DNA of 64,000 nt, taken from NCBI GenBank assembly GCA_030263475.1, contig SZPC01000008.1, positions 62,001 through 126,000 on the forward strand, read 5' to 3'. The notes beneath the pieces were generated by a model, which was not told where the DNA came from, searched no databases, and saw only the letters and a program-made list of their open reading frames with translations. Of the stretch, positions 1 through 8,751 are shown piece by piece. The first letter of the stretch is position 1. Each line of letters begins with the position of its first letter. Made by a program: the position numbers and the translations under genes. This DNA is from OLB4 sp002050165 (lineage in GTDB: Bacteria > Bacteroidota > Ignavibacteria > Tepidaquicellales > Tepidaquicellaceae).

Positions 1-1
1 A

Positions 2-937
2 ATTAAAACCTGGAATGAGATTGAAGAAAACGTTAAATCAAAAAAGTCTCCCTCAATTCTTTATAAAGACGCTTCAACAACATCATCGGTGATTCGGGAT
101 TTATTGAAGGGCGATGTATCAAAAATTCTTGTAGACTCAAAAAAACTTTACAGGGAAATTATGTCGTACCTTGAAGTTACCTCACCCGGATTCGTCAGTA
201 AAGTAGAACTGTACAACAGTAATCAGCCGCTTTTCGATGCGTTTAATATAGAGCGGCAAATTATGGAGTCGCTAAATAAGAAAGTATGGGTGAAAGGTGC
301 AGGCTACATTGTAATAGAAACAACCGAAGCAATGACGGTGGTTGATGTTAATAGCGGGAAATACGCTAAGAATACCGAACAGGAAATCAATTCACTTAAT
401 ACAAATCTCGAATCAGCTAAAGAAATCGTAAGACAATTGCGATTGCGTGATATAGGTGGAATTATAGTGGTAGATTTTATTGATCTCTATGAAGAAAAGA
501 ACAGAAGAAAGTTGTATGAAGAATTGAAGAAAGAATTCAGAAGGGACAGGGCAAAAGCATCCGTGCTGCCGATGAGCGATTTTGGACTTATTCAGATTAC
601 GAGACAAAGAGTGAGGCAAAATATTTTAAACAGGGTGTATGATACTTGCCCATATTGCAGAGGAACGGGGAATGTAATGTCAAAGATGGGTTTTCAGACC
701 GAAATAGAGCGATGGATACAACGTTATTCAGGAAATCCTTCTACAAGAAGGTTAACCTTACACGTCAATCCTATCGTGAAAAGTTATTTACAGTCAGGGT
801 TTATCACAGAACTGTTTAAGTTAAATTTGAAATATAAATTGTGGATTTCCGTAGAAAGCGATTCATCACTGAGTTTGGACGATTACAAATTTTTCACTGC
901 TGATGACCGTGATATTACGAGTGAGTTTGAAATTTAA
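2..937 (+). CDS. rng: Ribonuclease E/G family endoribonuclease, 3' part (5' end outside window)
   Basis: The reading frame is open from base 2, so the gene is cut by the window edge; a GTG at 89 is internal and not the true start. The visible part holds the RNase E/G catalytic subdomain: the metal-binding aspartates lie in VVDVNSGKY (codon near 344) and IIVVDFIDLYEE (codon near 473). The zinc-link CPYCRGTG follows near 647. These enzymes cut single-stranded RNA in rRNA maturation and mRNA decay in the cytoplasm. The protein ends about 95 residues after the zinc link, with no long RNase E-type scaffold tail, which favours the RNase G form. The family call is firm; the E versus G choice is inference. 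Confidence 0.93.
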   Translation: MKTWNEIEENVKSKKSPSILYKDASTTSSVIRDLLKGDVSKILVDSKKLYREIMSYLEVTSPGFVSKVELYNSNQPLFDAFNIERQIMESLNKKVWVKGAGYIVIETTEAMTVVDVNSGKYAKNTEQEINSLNTNLESAKEIVRQLRLRDIGGIIVVDFIDLYEEKNRRKLYEELKKEFRRDRAKASVLPMSDFGLIQITRQRVRQNILNRVYDTCPYCRGTGNVMSKMGFQTEIERWIQRYSGNPSTRRLTLHVNPIVKSYLQSGFITELFKLNLKYKLWISVESDSSLSLDDYKFFTADDRDITSEFEI

Positions 938-1024
938 AACTGAAACGAAAACCTAGATTTAAGTATTAACAACTGAATTGAAATAGCTGACTATTAAAAG
1001 TAATTTCATCAATAAAATTTTCTA

Positions 1025-2704
1025 ATGCATAAGTTTATTATTGACAATCAGGAAGTAGAATACACTCCGGGAGAATCTATTATTCAAGCAGCAAAAAATG
1101 CCGGGATAGAAATTCCGAATTTTTGCTGGCATCCGGGATTATCTGTTGCAGGAAATTGCAGGATATGCCTTGTTGAAGTTGAAAAAATGCCAAAATTAGC
1201 GATAGCCTGTGCCACTCCGGTGACAGATGGTATGGTTGTTCACACTAAATCAAAACGCACTATTCACGCACAAAATGCGGTAATGGAATTCCTGTTGATT
1301 AATCACCCGTTGGACTGTCCCATTTGCGATGAAGCCGGGGAGTGTAAGTTGCAGGACTATGCTTATAAGTACAGTGTCGGTATTTCAAGATTTGACGAAG
1401 AAAAATTCAAAAAAGATAAACGTGTTGATATCGGACCAAACGTAATGTTTGATGGCGACAGGTGCATTAGCTGCTCGAGATGTATTCGTTTTTGCGACGA
1501 GATAGCGAAATCACCACAGTTGACTTTTGTTCGCAGGGGCGAAATGGTAACTATAAGAACATTTCCCGGTGAAGAACTTGATAATCCGTATTCAATGAAC
1601 GTCATTGAAATATGCCCGGTTGGCGCGTTAACCTCTAAAGATTTCAGGTTCAGGTCAAGGGTTTGGGAAATGTCAAATACCGAAAGCATTTGTCCCGGAT
1701 GTTCCCGAGGTTGTAATACGAGGCTCGGGGTCAGGAACAATGAAATTCTTCGAATTGAGCCTCGGGAGAATTTAGAGGTAAATGATTACTGGCTTTGCGA
1801 TTACGGCCGGCTGAACACATTTAAATACGTTAATGATAAAAATCTTAGAATCTCCGAACCTATTATTAAGTTAGATGAACCTGAAAATGAGAAGAAAGAT
1901 ACGGTAGAAACCGGATGGGACGAGGCAATCTCAAAAGCAGTTTCAATTCTTAGACGGTATAACTCATCAGAAATTTTGTTTGTTGCATCTCCGTTCTCAA
2001 CAATGGAAGACAACTACGCATTAAAGAAATTTGCTACAGAAATTATCAAAACTGAGAATATTTTCTACATCCCGCTGATTGACGAATCATTTGAAGATGA
2101 CATACTTAGGAAGGCCGATAAAACACCGAATGCAACCGGATTAAAACTACTTGGAATCAATCCGTATAATAATAACGATATTGCTGATCTTAAATCAAGA
2201 AAGTATAAATTGATTTACGTATTAAATGACGACTTTTCGAGGATCTCGGAGTATAGTGAATTTTCAAAGCATATTGATGTATCAATACAACATTTGCAGG
2301 TCCGGACGAAATTTATGAACAATGCAATCGTGATTTTCCCTGACTCAACTTATGCTGAGATTAATGGAACGTTTGTAAATTTCATGAATAGGATACAAAG
2401 GATTAAACCTGCAGTTGCAACAATTGAGAAGGAACGTTTAATCGGTGAGTTCTCGCTTTCACGGTGGGATAAGTTTGGAGCTCCAAATGACAGGTGGACG
2501 CACGGGAAAAAATTTAATTCGAGACCTGCATGGAAAGTTATTAAACAATTGGCAAAAGCCTTCGGAACTGATTTTGGATTTAATAACACCGAAGAAGTTT
2601 ACATTGAATTGGCGAATGCTATTCCGGGATTAGAGGGAACGGATTACGAAGCGATAGGACAGAAGGGATTACTCATTACTTCAAATATTAAAGCTGAAGT
2701 TTAA
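1025..2704 (+). CDS. nuoG: NADH-quinone oxidoreductase subunit G (short form)
   Basis: This is the iron-sulfur electron-transfer subunit of the peripheral arm of complex I. In order there are an N-terminal [2Fe-2S] ferredoxin domain (CWHPG, CRICLVEVE, then a further Cys), the His-Cys3 [4Fe-4S] site (HPLDCPICDEAGEC), a CISCSRCIRFC cluster site with a downstream CPVGA, and a molybdopterin-oxidoreductase-like Fe4S4 module (CPGCSRGCNTRLG). At 559 residues it is shorter than E. coli NuoG (about 900), with a reduced molybdopterin-like C-terminal domain. No other nuo gene is adjacent; the only other one here is nuoJ at 20987-21505 on the opposite strand. No Shine-Dalgarno is visible before the ATG. 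Confidence 0.93.
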   Translation: MHKFIIDNQEVEYTPGESIIQAAKNAGIEIPNFCWHPGLSVAGNCRICLVEVEKMPKLAIACATPVTDGMVVHTKSKRTIHAQNAVMEFLLINHPLDCPICDEAGECKLQDYAYKYSVGISRFDEEKFKKDKRVDIGPNVMFDGDRCISCSRCIRFCDEIAKSPQLTFVRRGEMVTIRTFPGEELDNPYSMNVIEICPVGALTSKDFRFRSRVWEMSNTESICPGCSRGCNTRLGVRNNEILRIEPRENLEVNDYWLCDYGRLNTFKYVNDKNLRISEPIIKLDEPENEKKDTVETGWDEAISKAVSILRRYNSSEILFVASPFSTMEDNYALKKFATEIIKTENIFYIPLIDESFEDDILRKADKTPNATGLKLLGINPYNNNDIADLKSRKYKLIYVLNDDFSRISEYSEFSKHIDVSIQHLQVRTKFMNNAIVIFPDSTYAEINGTFVNFMNRIQRIKPAVATIEKERLIGEFSLSRWDKFGAPNDRWTHGKKFNSRPAWKVIKQLAKAFGTDFGFNNTEEVYIELANAIPGLEGTDYEAIGQKGLLITSNIKAEV

Positions 2705-2711
2705 ACTTCAG
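2694..2711. repeat. 18-bp perfect palindrome over the nuoG stop codon
   Basis: CTGAAGTTTAAACTTCAG reads the same on both strands and contains the TAA stop of nuoG. It could form a short hairpin (6-bp stem, 6-base loop), but no T-run follows, so it is not a standard intrinsic terminator. Confidence 0.6.
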
Positions 2712-3042
2712 TGAAGATAATCGGTAAATTAGTTTGATTCTCCTCAAATGAATTCCAAATTTTTTCGAAAATCACTTTCGCCAGAAATTAACGGGAATTT
2801 TCATTAAATCTGGTTACCACAATTCACATACTCCGCAAAAAAAACCGAATTATTATTCCCTTTCCTGTTTACCGTAAACTGTAAGAAAAATATTAAGACA
2901 CTGCTAATGATTTCAGAGTTTCCTTGATTTGAGAAGATTCATAAGCGCTGTTAAAATTTTTTCGAAGGTAAAGATTAATATTCAGAATTTTACATAGCAA
3001 ACTACATTTCTTTTCTCACAATATATAAAAAATCAGATTTGT
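2705..3042. other. Intergenic region between nuoG and carB2
   Basis: This AT-rich stretch separates two same-strand genes. I see no convincing reading frame, RNA gene or terminator in it. There is no trace of the missing N-terminal half of CarB, so the carB split is not a local frameshift. Only the possible promoter element at its right edge stands out. Confidence 0.5.
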
Positions 3043-3050
3043 TATATTTG
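3043..3050 (+). promoter_or_regulatory. Possible Bacteroidota-type -7 promoter element for carB2
   Basis: TATATTTG matches the TAnnTTTG consensus of Bacteroidota housekeeping promoters and lies 26 bases before the ATG. No clear TTTG appears at the expected -33 spacing, and the motif is common by chance in AT-rich DNA. Confidence 0.35.
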
Positions 3051-3076
3051 TATCCAAATCTTCCTCTACAAACCAT

Positions 3077-4864
3077 ATGAAAAACCTCACACCTGAGATT
3101 TTACTGAAAGCAAAGCGCTTGGGATTTTCTGATAAACAGATTGCTCACATACTAAATACAACTGAACAACGAGTTCGTTCATTCAGGAGAAAGCATAAAA
3201 TTTACCCGGTATTTAAAACTGTTGATACTTGTGCTGCTGAGTTTGAGGCAAGTACGCCATACCATTATTCAACGTATGAAAAGTTTAATGAAATTGAATC
3301 TTCTGATAAACCAAAGGTGATAATTTTAGGTGGCGGTCCAAATCGTATTGGGCAGGGAATAGAATTTGATTATTGTTGTGTAAGGTGCGTAAAAGCCTTA
3401 AGGGAAGAAGGTTTTGAAACTATAATGGTCAACTGCAACCCGGAGACTGTTTCAACTGATTACGACACGACGGACAAGCTATATTTTGAACCTTTGACAG
3501 CCGAGGATGTACTGAATATTTTAAAGTATGAAAAAAACGTTAAGGGGGTAATAGTCAGCTTTGGTGGACAAACACCGTTGAAAATTTCAAAGGAGCTTGA
3601 AAAAAACGGATTGAAAATCCTGGGTACATCTTCTGCAAACATAGATGTTGCAGAGGATAGGAAAAAGTTCGGAAAATTACTTGACAACCTTGGGATTCCA
3701 AAACCTGAATACGGAACTGTTAAAAGTTTAAAAAGCGCATTAAAGATTGCCAGAAGAATAGGGTATCCTGTTTTAGTAAGACCATCATACGTTCTTGGTG
3801 GCCGAGCAATGCAAATAGTTTACAATGATGAAACGTTAAAGGAATTTTTTATTGAAGCTTCCCAGTATTCCGAGAAGCATCCTGTCTTAATAGATAAGTT
3901 TCTTGAGGAGGCGAGAGAAATTGATGTTGATGCAGTGTGTGACGGAAAAGATGTTTATATTGGCGGAATCATGCAACACATAGAAGAAGCAGGGATTCAC
4001 TCAGGCGACAGTACTTCAATACTACCACCAGTATCTCTTACGTCGGGAAACCTTAGAAGAATTAAATCATATACAAAAAAAATCGCATTGGGTTTAAAAG
4101 TAATAGGATTAATTAATATTCAGTTTGCAATCAAAGATAACGTAGTTTACGTAATTGAGGCTAATCCCAGAGCTTCAAGGACAGTACCATTTGTAAGCAA
4201 GACAACGGGAATTCCTTTGGCAACGATTGCTGCAAAAGTTATTGCCGGTAAAAAATTAAAAATTTTCAAACTGAAGGAATTTGATAAGCTGACTTACATC
4301 GGAATTAAGGAAAGTGTTTTTCCGTTTCAGAAATTCCCAAGGGCGAAAATGTTTCTTGGTCCTGAAATGCGATCAACCGGAGAAGTGATGGGGGTTGCCA
4401 AGACCTTCGGTGCAGCAATGGCGAAAGCTCAGGAATCTACGGGTAATCCGTTACCTGTTACCGGAAATGTATTCATTAGCCTGAACAATAACGATAAAAA
4501 ACAAAAGGCTCTTGAAATCATTTCGAAATTCGAAAAACTTGGTTTTGGTATTGTTGCAACCCGTGGAACCTCAAAATGGTTGCTCGAAAATAATATATTC
4601 AACGAACCAGTTTATAAAGTTAACGAAGGTCGTCCGAACGTTGTAGATTTGATTAAAAATAAAGAAATAAATTTTGTGATTAATACTCCGCTCGGTGAGG
4701 AGTCAAGGTTTGATGAATATGCAATTGGTTGGGCTGCGGTTCAGTACAAAATCCCATTTATTACGACACTCTCCGCTGCAAGTTCGGCTGTCGAAGGCAT
4801 TGCAAGAATAAAATCCGGTGATTTGTCCGTGAGATCACTTCAAGAATATTACAAAATGTATTGA
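3077..4864 (+). CDS. carB: Carbamoyl-phosphate synthase large subunit, C-terminal half (split CarB)
   Basis: This 595-residue protein matches only the second half of CarB (about 1070 residues when unsplit). It opens in the oligomerisation domain (RGFSD-like LGFSDKQIAHIL, then VDTCAAEFEA.TPYHYSTYE). The second ATP-grasp domain follows (GGGPNRIGQGIEFDY, VRPSYVLGGRAM, VIEANPRASRTVPF), then the MGS-like allosteric domain (GFGIVATRGTSKWL, INTPLG). In intact CarB the second ATP-grasp unit phosphorylates carbamate, giving carbamoyl phosphate for pyrimidines and arginine. An in-frame TAA lies at 3026-3028, so the start is clean and the split is real. Split CarB is known in Aquifex and Methanocaldococcus. 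The N-terminal half is not in the window. Confidence 0.92.
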   Translation: MKNLTPEILLKAKRLGFSDKQIAHILNTTEQRVRSFRRKHKIYPVFKTVDTCAAEFEASTPYHYSTYEKFNEIESSDKPKVIILGGGPNRIGQGIEFDYCCVRCVKALREEGFETIMVNCNPETVSTDYDTTDKLYFEPLTAEDVLNILKYEKNVKGVIVSFGGQTPLKISKELEKNGLKILGTSSANIDVAEDRKKFGKLLDNLGIPKPEYGTVKSLKSALKIARRIGYPVLVRPSYVLGGRAMQIVYNDETLKEFFIEASQYSEKHPVLIDKFLEEAREIDVDAVCDGKDVYIGGIMQHIEEAGIHSGDSTSILPPVSLTSGNLRRIKSYTKKIALGLKVIGLINIQFAIKDNVVYVIEANPRASRTVPFVSKTTGIPLATIAAKVIAGKKLKIFKLKEFDKLTYIGIKESVFPFQKFPRAKMFLGPEMRSTGEVMGVAKTFGAAMAKAQESTGNPLPVTGNVFISLNNNDKKQKALEIISKFEKLGFGIVATRGTSKWLLENNIFNEPVYKVNEGRPNVVDLIKNKEINFVINTPLGEESRFDEYAIGWAAVQYKIPFITTLSAASSAVEGIARIKSGDLSVRSLQEYYKMY

Positions 4865-6496
4865 TCAGCGTTTCAATATCGGTAATATTACCGAGGTCGA
4901 AGTTTGTGATGTGTTCATAAAAATGTAATTCCGTGCTGATTCCAATACAGGTAATACAAACGGATTGGTTCGAAGAAATATATCTCCGTTGGTGTTATCA
5001 AGATTGGTTACGATAACTTTCAGCCGGTTTCCTTTCTTAAAGATATGCGAGTGTGCCTGACCTTTAAAAGTAATATTTCTGTGTGAATAAGGGGTTGCGA
5101 AAATATCAGTGTAATTTGCACGTGTGATTAATTTGTTGTTGCCGTATTTGTCAACTTCATAGAATTGTAAATTAAACTGACACATTGAACTTGCGGATGA
5201 CGAATAATACAAATCCACAACAGGCGCTCCGAGCATCGTATAATCCTCAACAAAGGGATCAGAGAAAAAAATAATCTCAGACCGGTGAAACTTCGAACTG
5301 AATTCGTTTCCGGTGAATTCAAGGTTAACCGCTTGTTGAAGTGTTAATGAAGTCGAAACCTCGTTAATAAAACTTAAAGTATCTATTGATGACTCGTTAG
5401 GAGTAAATGCCAGCCTGCCTCCCGGGTGTAGATAGAATTTTAAATTTTCAATTTCTTCGAACGGATAAGCATCTGAATAGTTCCGTTTCCATGTCCAGTT
5501 ATTATCGTTTACCGGGAAGGAACTTGAAACATAAGTACACAGGTTGGTGTTAATTGTATTCCCGTCAATATCATCAAGCCATACCCGTAACCATTCATCG
5601 GTTAATTTTCGACGGTATCTCAACTCCTCCTGTGATACCTCTGAACCATGACCAATCATTGTCCCAAAATATAGTTTATTAAATACGCCAAATTTGCCGA
5701 GGTTATCAATAACGCCTGTCGTATTAAAAAACTTGTCCTGCCAGGCGTTGGAGATCAGCATAGGAATTTTAATGTTGCCTATTATCTCTGTAAAATCTCG
5801 ATTCGTTCTGAACTCTTCAAACAATTGCTGGTAATTGTAAGCGTTTCCCGATAAAATCCATTCTTTAAATTTCAAAGCATTATCGGAATAACGAACTTTG
5901 GTATTATCATAACTAAGTGTCCAAAGCAGGGTTAGTTTAATTGAGTTATTCTCAATCCAGCTTGATGCAAAGTCAGGTGTTGCCAGGTCCGTAATCAGAC
6001 ATCTTACATCCATACCCATTGCAACTGCCATAAACGGTACAATCCCCCCTTGTGAACCGCCTGCGATACAAACCCGATCGTCATTAATCCCCGGAAGACT
6101 TTTCACGTAATTTACAACATTAATTAAATCCTGCGCATCTCTACGGGTAATAATATCGGATACTCCGCCCGATTTACCCTGTCCTCTCATGCTATATGAG
6201 AAAGTAGCATATCCGAACTCCGCTTGATCTTTCAAAGAAGCATCGTCAGAATCTTTTGATAAACCAAAACCATGACAGTATATAATTGCCGGCAATCCAT
6301 TTGGTTTTTTCAAGTCTTTCGGTATATAGCTTAAGGCATCAAGTACAATACCATCTTCCATCACAATCGTGAACTCATCTTTAACCACCGTGTAGTCGCC
6401 TTTGATTAATTGTTTACTCCCTGAAGTACATTTAAAATGAATACACGCTAAAGTAAATGTAATAAAAAGCACGGAGAGGTTTAAAAATTTCGTCAA
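4865..6496 (-). CDS. Secreted CocE/NonD-type alpha/beta hydrolase (peptidase S15 family)
   Basis: The protein has a hydrophobic N-terminal signal segment (residues 1-20) with cysteines soon after, so it may be secreted or lipid-anchored; the lipobox is not canonical. The alpha/beta hydrolase core has the oxyanion region IIYCHGFG and the nucleophile elbow GGSQGG. The C-terminal half looks like the jelly-roll domain of X-Pro dipeptidyl-peptidase/CocE enzymes (LGAPVVDLYYSSSA, SHIFKKGNRLKVIVTN). The family cleaves esters or proline-containing peptides; the substrate here is unknown. It converges on carB2, and the two stop codons directly abut at 4862-4867. Confidence 0.85.
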   Translation of the reverse strand: MTKFLNLSVLFITFTLACIHFKCTSGSKQLIKGDYTVVKDEFTIVMEDGIVLDALSYIPKDLKKPNGLPAIIYCHGFGLSKDSDDASLKDQAEFGYATFSYSMRGQGKSGGVSDIITRRDAQDLINVVNYVKSLPGINDDRVCIAGGSQGGIVPFMAVAMGMDVRCLITDLATPDFASSWIENNSIKLTLLWTLSYDNTKVRYSDNALKFKEWILSGNAYNYQQLFEEFRTNRDFTEIIGNIKIPMLISNAWQDKFFNTTGVIDNLGKFGVFNKLYFGTMIGHGSEVSQEELRYRRKLTDEWLRVWLDDIDGNTINTNLCTYVSSSFPVNDNNWTWKRNYSDAYPFEEIENLKFYLHPGGRLAFTPNESSIDTLSFINEVSTSLTLQQAVNLEFTGNEFSSKFHRSEIIFFSDPFVEDYTMLGAPVVDLYYSSSASSMCQFNLQFYEVDKYGNNKLITRANYTDIFATPYSHRNITFKGQAHSHIFKKGNRLKVIVTNLDNTNGDIFLRTNPFVLPVLESARNYIFMNTSQTSTSVILPILKR

Positions 6497-6764
6497 GCTA
6501 ATTTGATTTTGGATATGAATGTTAAGTCAGGTTTAATATTACAAAAATAAAATCGTACCCTCAATGAGAATTATCGCAAAATTTTAAATTCTAATTTGAG
6601 CATGAAATCATGAACATTCAAAAGTCTGTATCAGTAGATCAAATCAGGGTAAAGCCTGTCAAGCAGGATTCGAGTTTGAAAGAACATGGGAATCGGATTT
6701 TAGATATATACGCATAGCCAATGTTCAGTTGAGTATAAATAAAATTTATCGCTGAATTTTAAGC

Positions 6765-7046
6765 TTACCGTGTCAACAGATAAATAATTGCGGTGAACCC
6801 GAAGTTTAGAATCAGTGCAATAATTAATATTGTAAGATCAAATTTGGGTTTATAGTAAGAAATGAAAAAATACACGCTGGCGGTTATAAAGAACAATAAC
6901 ATCGGATAGAAAACTTCACCAACCGTGATTGATGATTTCGCGGGATGAACTACTAATCTCAACAACAAACCCTGGAAAATGAAGGAAGATACAATGATCA
7001 GCATGAACTTTAGGAAAATTTTACCAATATTTCTTCCTTCATCCAT
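6765..7046 (-). CDS. Small membrane protein, three predicted TM helices
   Basis: This is a 93-residue protein of unknown function. Hydrophobic segments lie near residues 10-30, 44-64 and 70-91, leaving almost no soluble part. I recognise no family motif. It sits between the CocE-type hydrolase and the Lrp-type regulator on the same strand, 48 bases after the regulator's stop, so it may share that transcript. The length of the open frame and the regular TM spacing support a real gene. Confidence 0.6.
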   Translation of the reverse strand: MDEGRNIGKIFLKFMLIIVSSFIFQGLLLRLVVHPAKSSITVGEVFYPMLLFFITASVYFFISYYKPKFDLTILIIALILNFGFTAIIYLLTR

Positions 7047-7094
7047 TTTGTGATTGTTTCCTTTGGTGTTTTAAATAGTAAAAAATGTTTACGG

Positions 7095-7580
7095 CTATTT
7101 TTTCTTTTTTGTTGGTTTTAGCTCCGGTTGCCGACTCAAACTTTGCTCTAATGCAATAAACGTTTCTGTCCGCTCTATACCTTTTATTGATTGTATTTTT
7201 TCATTCAGGACTTCTCTAAGGTTGTGAGTATTTTTGCTTACTAGTTTAACGAACATGCTATACGCACCGGTAGTATAGTTTATCTCAACAATTTCCGGAA
7301 TTTTAGCTAACTCTTTTGCAACATATTTATACATTGACCCCTTTTCAAGATAGATACCTACAAACGCACCGATATCGTAACCGAGCTTGGAGTAATCTAA
7401 AACAAGTTGTGAACCTTTGATAATTCCCGCATCATACAATTTTTTCATTCTGACGTGAATGGTACCGCCGGATACAATGAGTTGTTTTGCAACTTCAGTG
7501 TACGGCAATGCGGCATTTTTCATAAAGCAGGAAATTATCTCAAGATCCAGATTATCAATTTCGCAATTATCCTTCTTCAT
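7095..7580 (-). CDS. Lrp/AsnC-family transcriptional regulator
   Basis: The 161-residue protein has an N-terminal winged helix-turn-helix (residues about 10-60: DLEIISCFMKNAALPYTEVAKQL, then GTIHVRMKKLYDAGII) and a C-terminal RAM ligand-binding domain (GAFVGIYLEKG, TGAYSMFVKLVSKN). Such proteins form octamers and sense amino acids to control their transport or metabolism. A lysine-rich tail (KPTKKKK) ends it. No Shine-Dalgarno precedes the ATG. The targets are unknown; the tRNA-like RNA is transcribed divergently next to it. Confidence 0.92.
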   Translation of the reverse strand: MKKDNCEIDNLDLEIISCFMKNAALPYTEVAKQLIVSGGTIHVRMKKLYDAGIIKGSQLVLDYSKLGYDIGAFVGIYLEKGSMYKYVAKELAKIPEIVEINYTTGAYSMFVKLVSKNTHNLREVLNEKIQSIKGIERTETFIALEQSLSRQPELKPTKKKK

Positions 7581-7663
7581 TTCGGTTATTGATTACAATA
7601 ATTAAAAAATATTTTTAGGAAATTTAACAAAATTGTAAAAATTAATGTAGTCCAATAAAAATA

Positions 7664-7690
7664 TTGTAATAATCCTCGAGATGTTATAAT
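7664..7690 (+). promoter_or_regulatory. Sigma70-like promoter for the tRNA-like RNA
   Basis: An extended -10 element, TGT followed by TATAAT (TATAAT at 7685-7690), sits 12 bases before the tRNA-like sequence. A weak -35, TTGTAA, lies at 7664-7669 with a short 15-base spacer. The perfect hexamer and its position just ahead of a structured RNA make it a fair candidate. Confidence 0.5.
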
Positions 7691-7702
7691 TTAGCGTAAC
7701 TT

Positions 7703-7812
7703 TGTAGGGTGGTGAAACAGGCAGACATACCCTCCGGTCTCGAGGGTGGAGAGTTCGGGATAAATCTGTTCAGGCTAACCGCTCCGTGAAGGTTCGAATC
7801 CTTCCCCTACAG
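7703..7812 (+). ncRNA. tRNA-like RNA with class II features and no readable anticodon
   Basis: The 7-bp acceptor stem is TGTAGGG with CCCTACA, followed by G at the discriminator position. The T arm is canonical (GAAGG, loop TTCGAAT, CCTTC at 7788-7804). The D arm is Leu-like (GTGAAAC.GGCAGACAT with the GG pair). The central hairpin sits where an anticodon arm belongs (CCCTC/GAGGG around loop CGGTCTC), but position 33 is G instead of the near-universal U. The variable region is about 40 bases, far above the usual 12-20 for Leu or Ser. No CCA is encoded. It could be a diverged tRNA, a tRNA pseudogene or a regulatory tRNA mimic. A promoter lies before it and a terminator after it. Confidence 0.6.
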
Positions 7813-7888
7813 CAATCGGCTGAATTAGTATTCGGTAAATAGTTTAAAGTGAATGTTTATACTTCACCGGAGCAAAACTAAAAGGGGG

Positions 7889-7919
7889 ACCCGTTCAAAT
7901 TAACTGAACGGGTTTTTTT
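7889..7919 (+). terminator. Intrinsic terminator of the tRNA-like transcript
   Basis: ACCCGTTCA and TGAACGGGT form a perfect 9-bp stem around a 7-base loop (7889-7913), followed by a T-run on the plus strand. It also lies just past the end of the opposite-strand gene at 7922-8536. Confidence 0.88.
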
Positions 7920-7921
7920 AT

Positions 7922-8536
7922 TTAATTGAACTGTGAATCAACAATTGTAATTTCGCCTGCCGGGACCATGACTCCGAATATTTGCATTGACGGAGTTGCT
8001 TTTAGGGTTAAACGTGATGAGCTACCGTTTACACCACCAAGTGCCAGAGCAAGATTTATAATTCCCTCGTATCCCATGTTATTGAAAAACGGCCAAAGAT
8101 CGAATGCTACATTTATTGGAATTACGGCATGTTGTCCAGTCCCGGGGATGGTTACTTCGCTGTTAACTACACCATCTAAAACTTCCTTGTTGTCTATCAA
8201 TAACCTCCACCCGAGTCTAGTTAGTGCAGAAGTTGTGTTTTCATACCCACCGGGCGTGTTCGGATTTTTAGCAAGAACATCAAGAGTAAATGAAACCGGT
8301 AATTTCTCTGAAGCGAAAGCAGCCGTAAGTTTTCCTGCATCAAGTAGGTTTAAGTCACTAAGGTTTCTTGCGTTACTCAGTTTAACACCGGCGATATTGA
8401 AGTTGTGTACGTCACCAAGCTTAAACTGAAGCCTTTGCAAGTTCGAGATGGTAGTAATTGCCGAACAACTAAAATTGGTTACCGAAAGTATCGTTAATAA
8501 TAAAATCGGAATCGAACTGTAAAGTAATTTTTTCAT
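7922..8536 (-). CDS. LEA14-like secreted or lipid-anchored envelope protein
   Basis: The 204-residue protein starts with a signal peptide (MKKLLYSS, hydrophobic core, then NFSCS), so lipidation at Cys24 is possible though the lipobox is weak. The rest looks like an LEA type 2 fold: a beta-rich domain with FTLDVLAKNPN, LGWRLLIDNKEVLDG and IPINVAFDLW, typical of late-embryogenesis-abundant-14-like proteins found in bacterial envelopes. Its function is unknown. The gene is transcribed alone. A possible minus-strand TACTTTTG (-7 type) lies at 8632-8639. Confidence 0.65.
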   Translation of the reverse strand: MKKLLYSSIPILLLTILSVTNFSCSAITTISNLQRLQFKLGDVHNFNIAGVKLSNARNLSDLNLLDAGKLTAAFASEKLPVSFTLDVLAKNPNTPGGYENTTSALTRLGWRLLIDNKEVLDGVVNSEVTIPGTGQHAVIPINVAFDLWPFFNNMGYEGIINLALALGGVNGSSSRLTLKATPSMQIFGVMVPAGEITIVDSQFN

Positions 8537-8751
8537 TTTTAATCTGATTTAATTTTGAAAAATATGTTCACTTAAGGAAAAGTTATAGTGCATGTATGAA
8601 ATAAAAGTTATTGCCAGATTGAATAACTTTTCAAAAGTACTAAGTAAATGTAAACCTACTGAAAATTATTCAAGTTCACAACGGTGTTATTTCCGTGCAT
8701 TTATCTTTATTAAAATTTGTAAACCTTAAATTAAAAATTGATATATTTATG

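Noticed and set aside
7697..7704. TAACTTTG as a TAnnTTTG promoter for the tRNA-like RNA
   Set aside because: It overlaps the first bases of the acceptor stem, so it lies too far downstream to drive that RNA.
7703..7812. Assignment as tRNA-Leu(GAG) or tRNA-Ser(CGA)
   Set aside because: GAG and CGA occur in the sequence, but no register gives a 5-bp anticodon stem, a 7-base loop and U33 together, so no isotype is named.
7926..8429. 167-codon open frame on the plus strand
   Set aside because: It lies wholly inside the opposite-strand envelope-protein gene, and the minus-strand product has a signal peptide and a recognisable fold.
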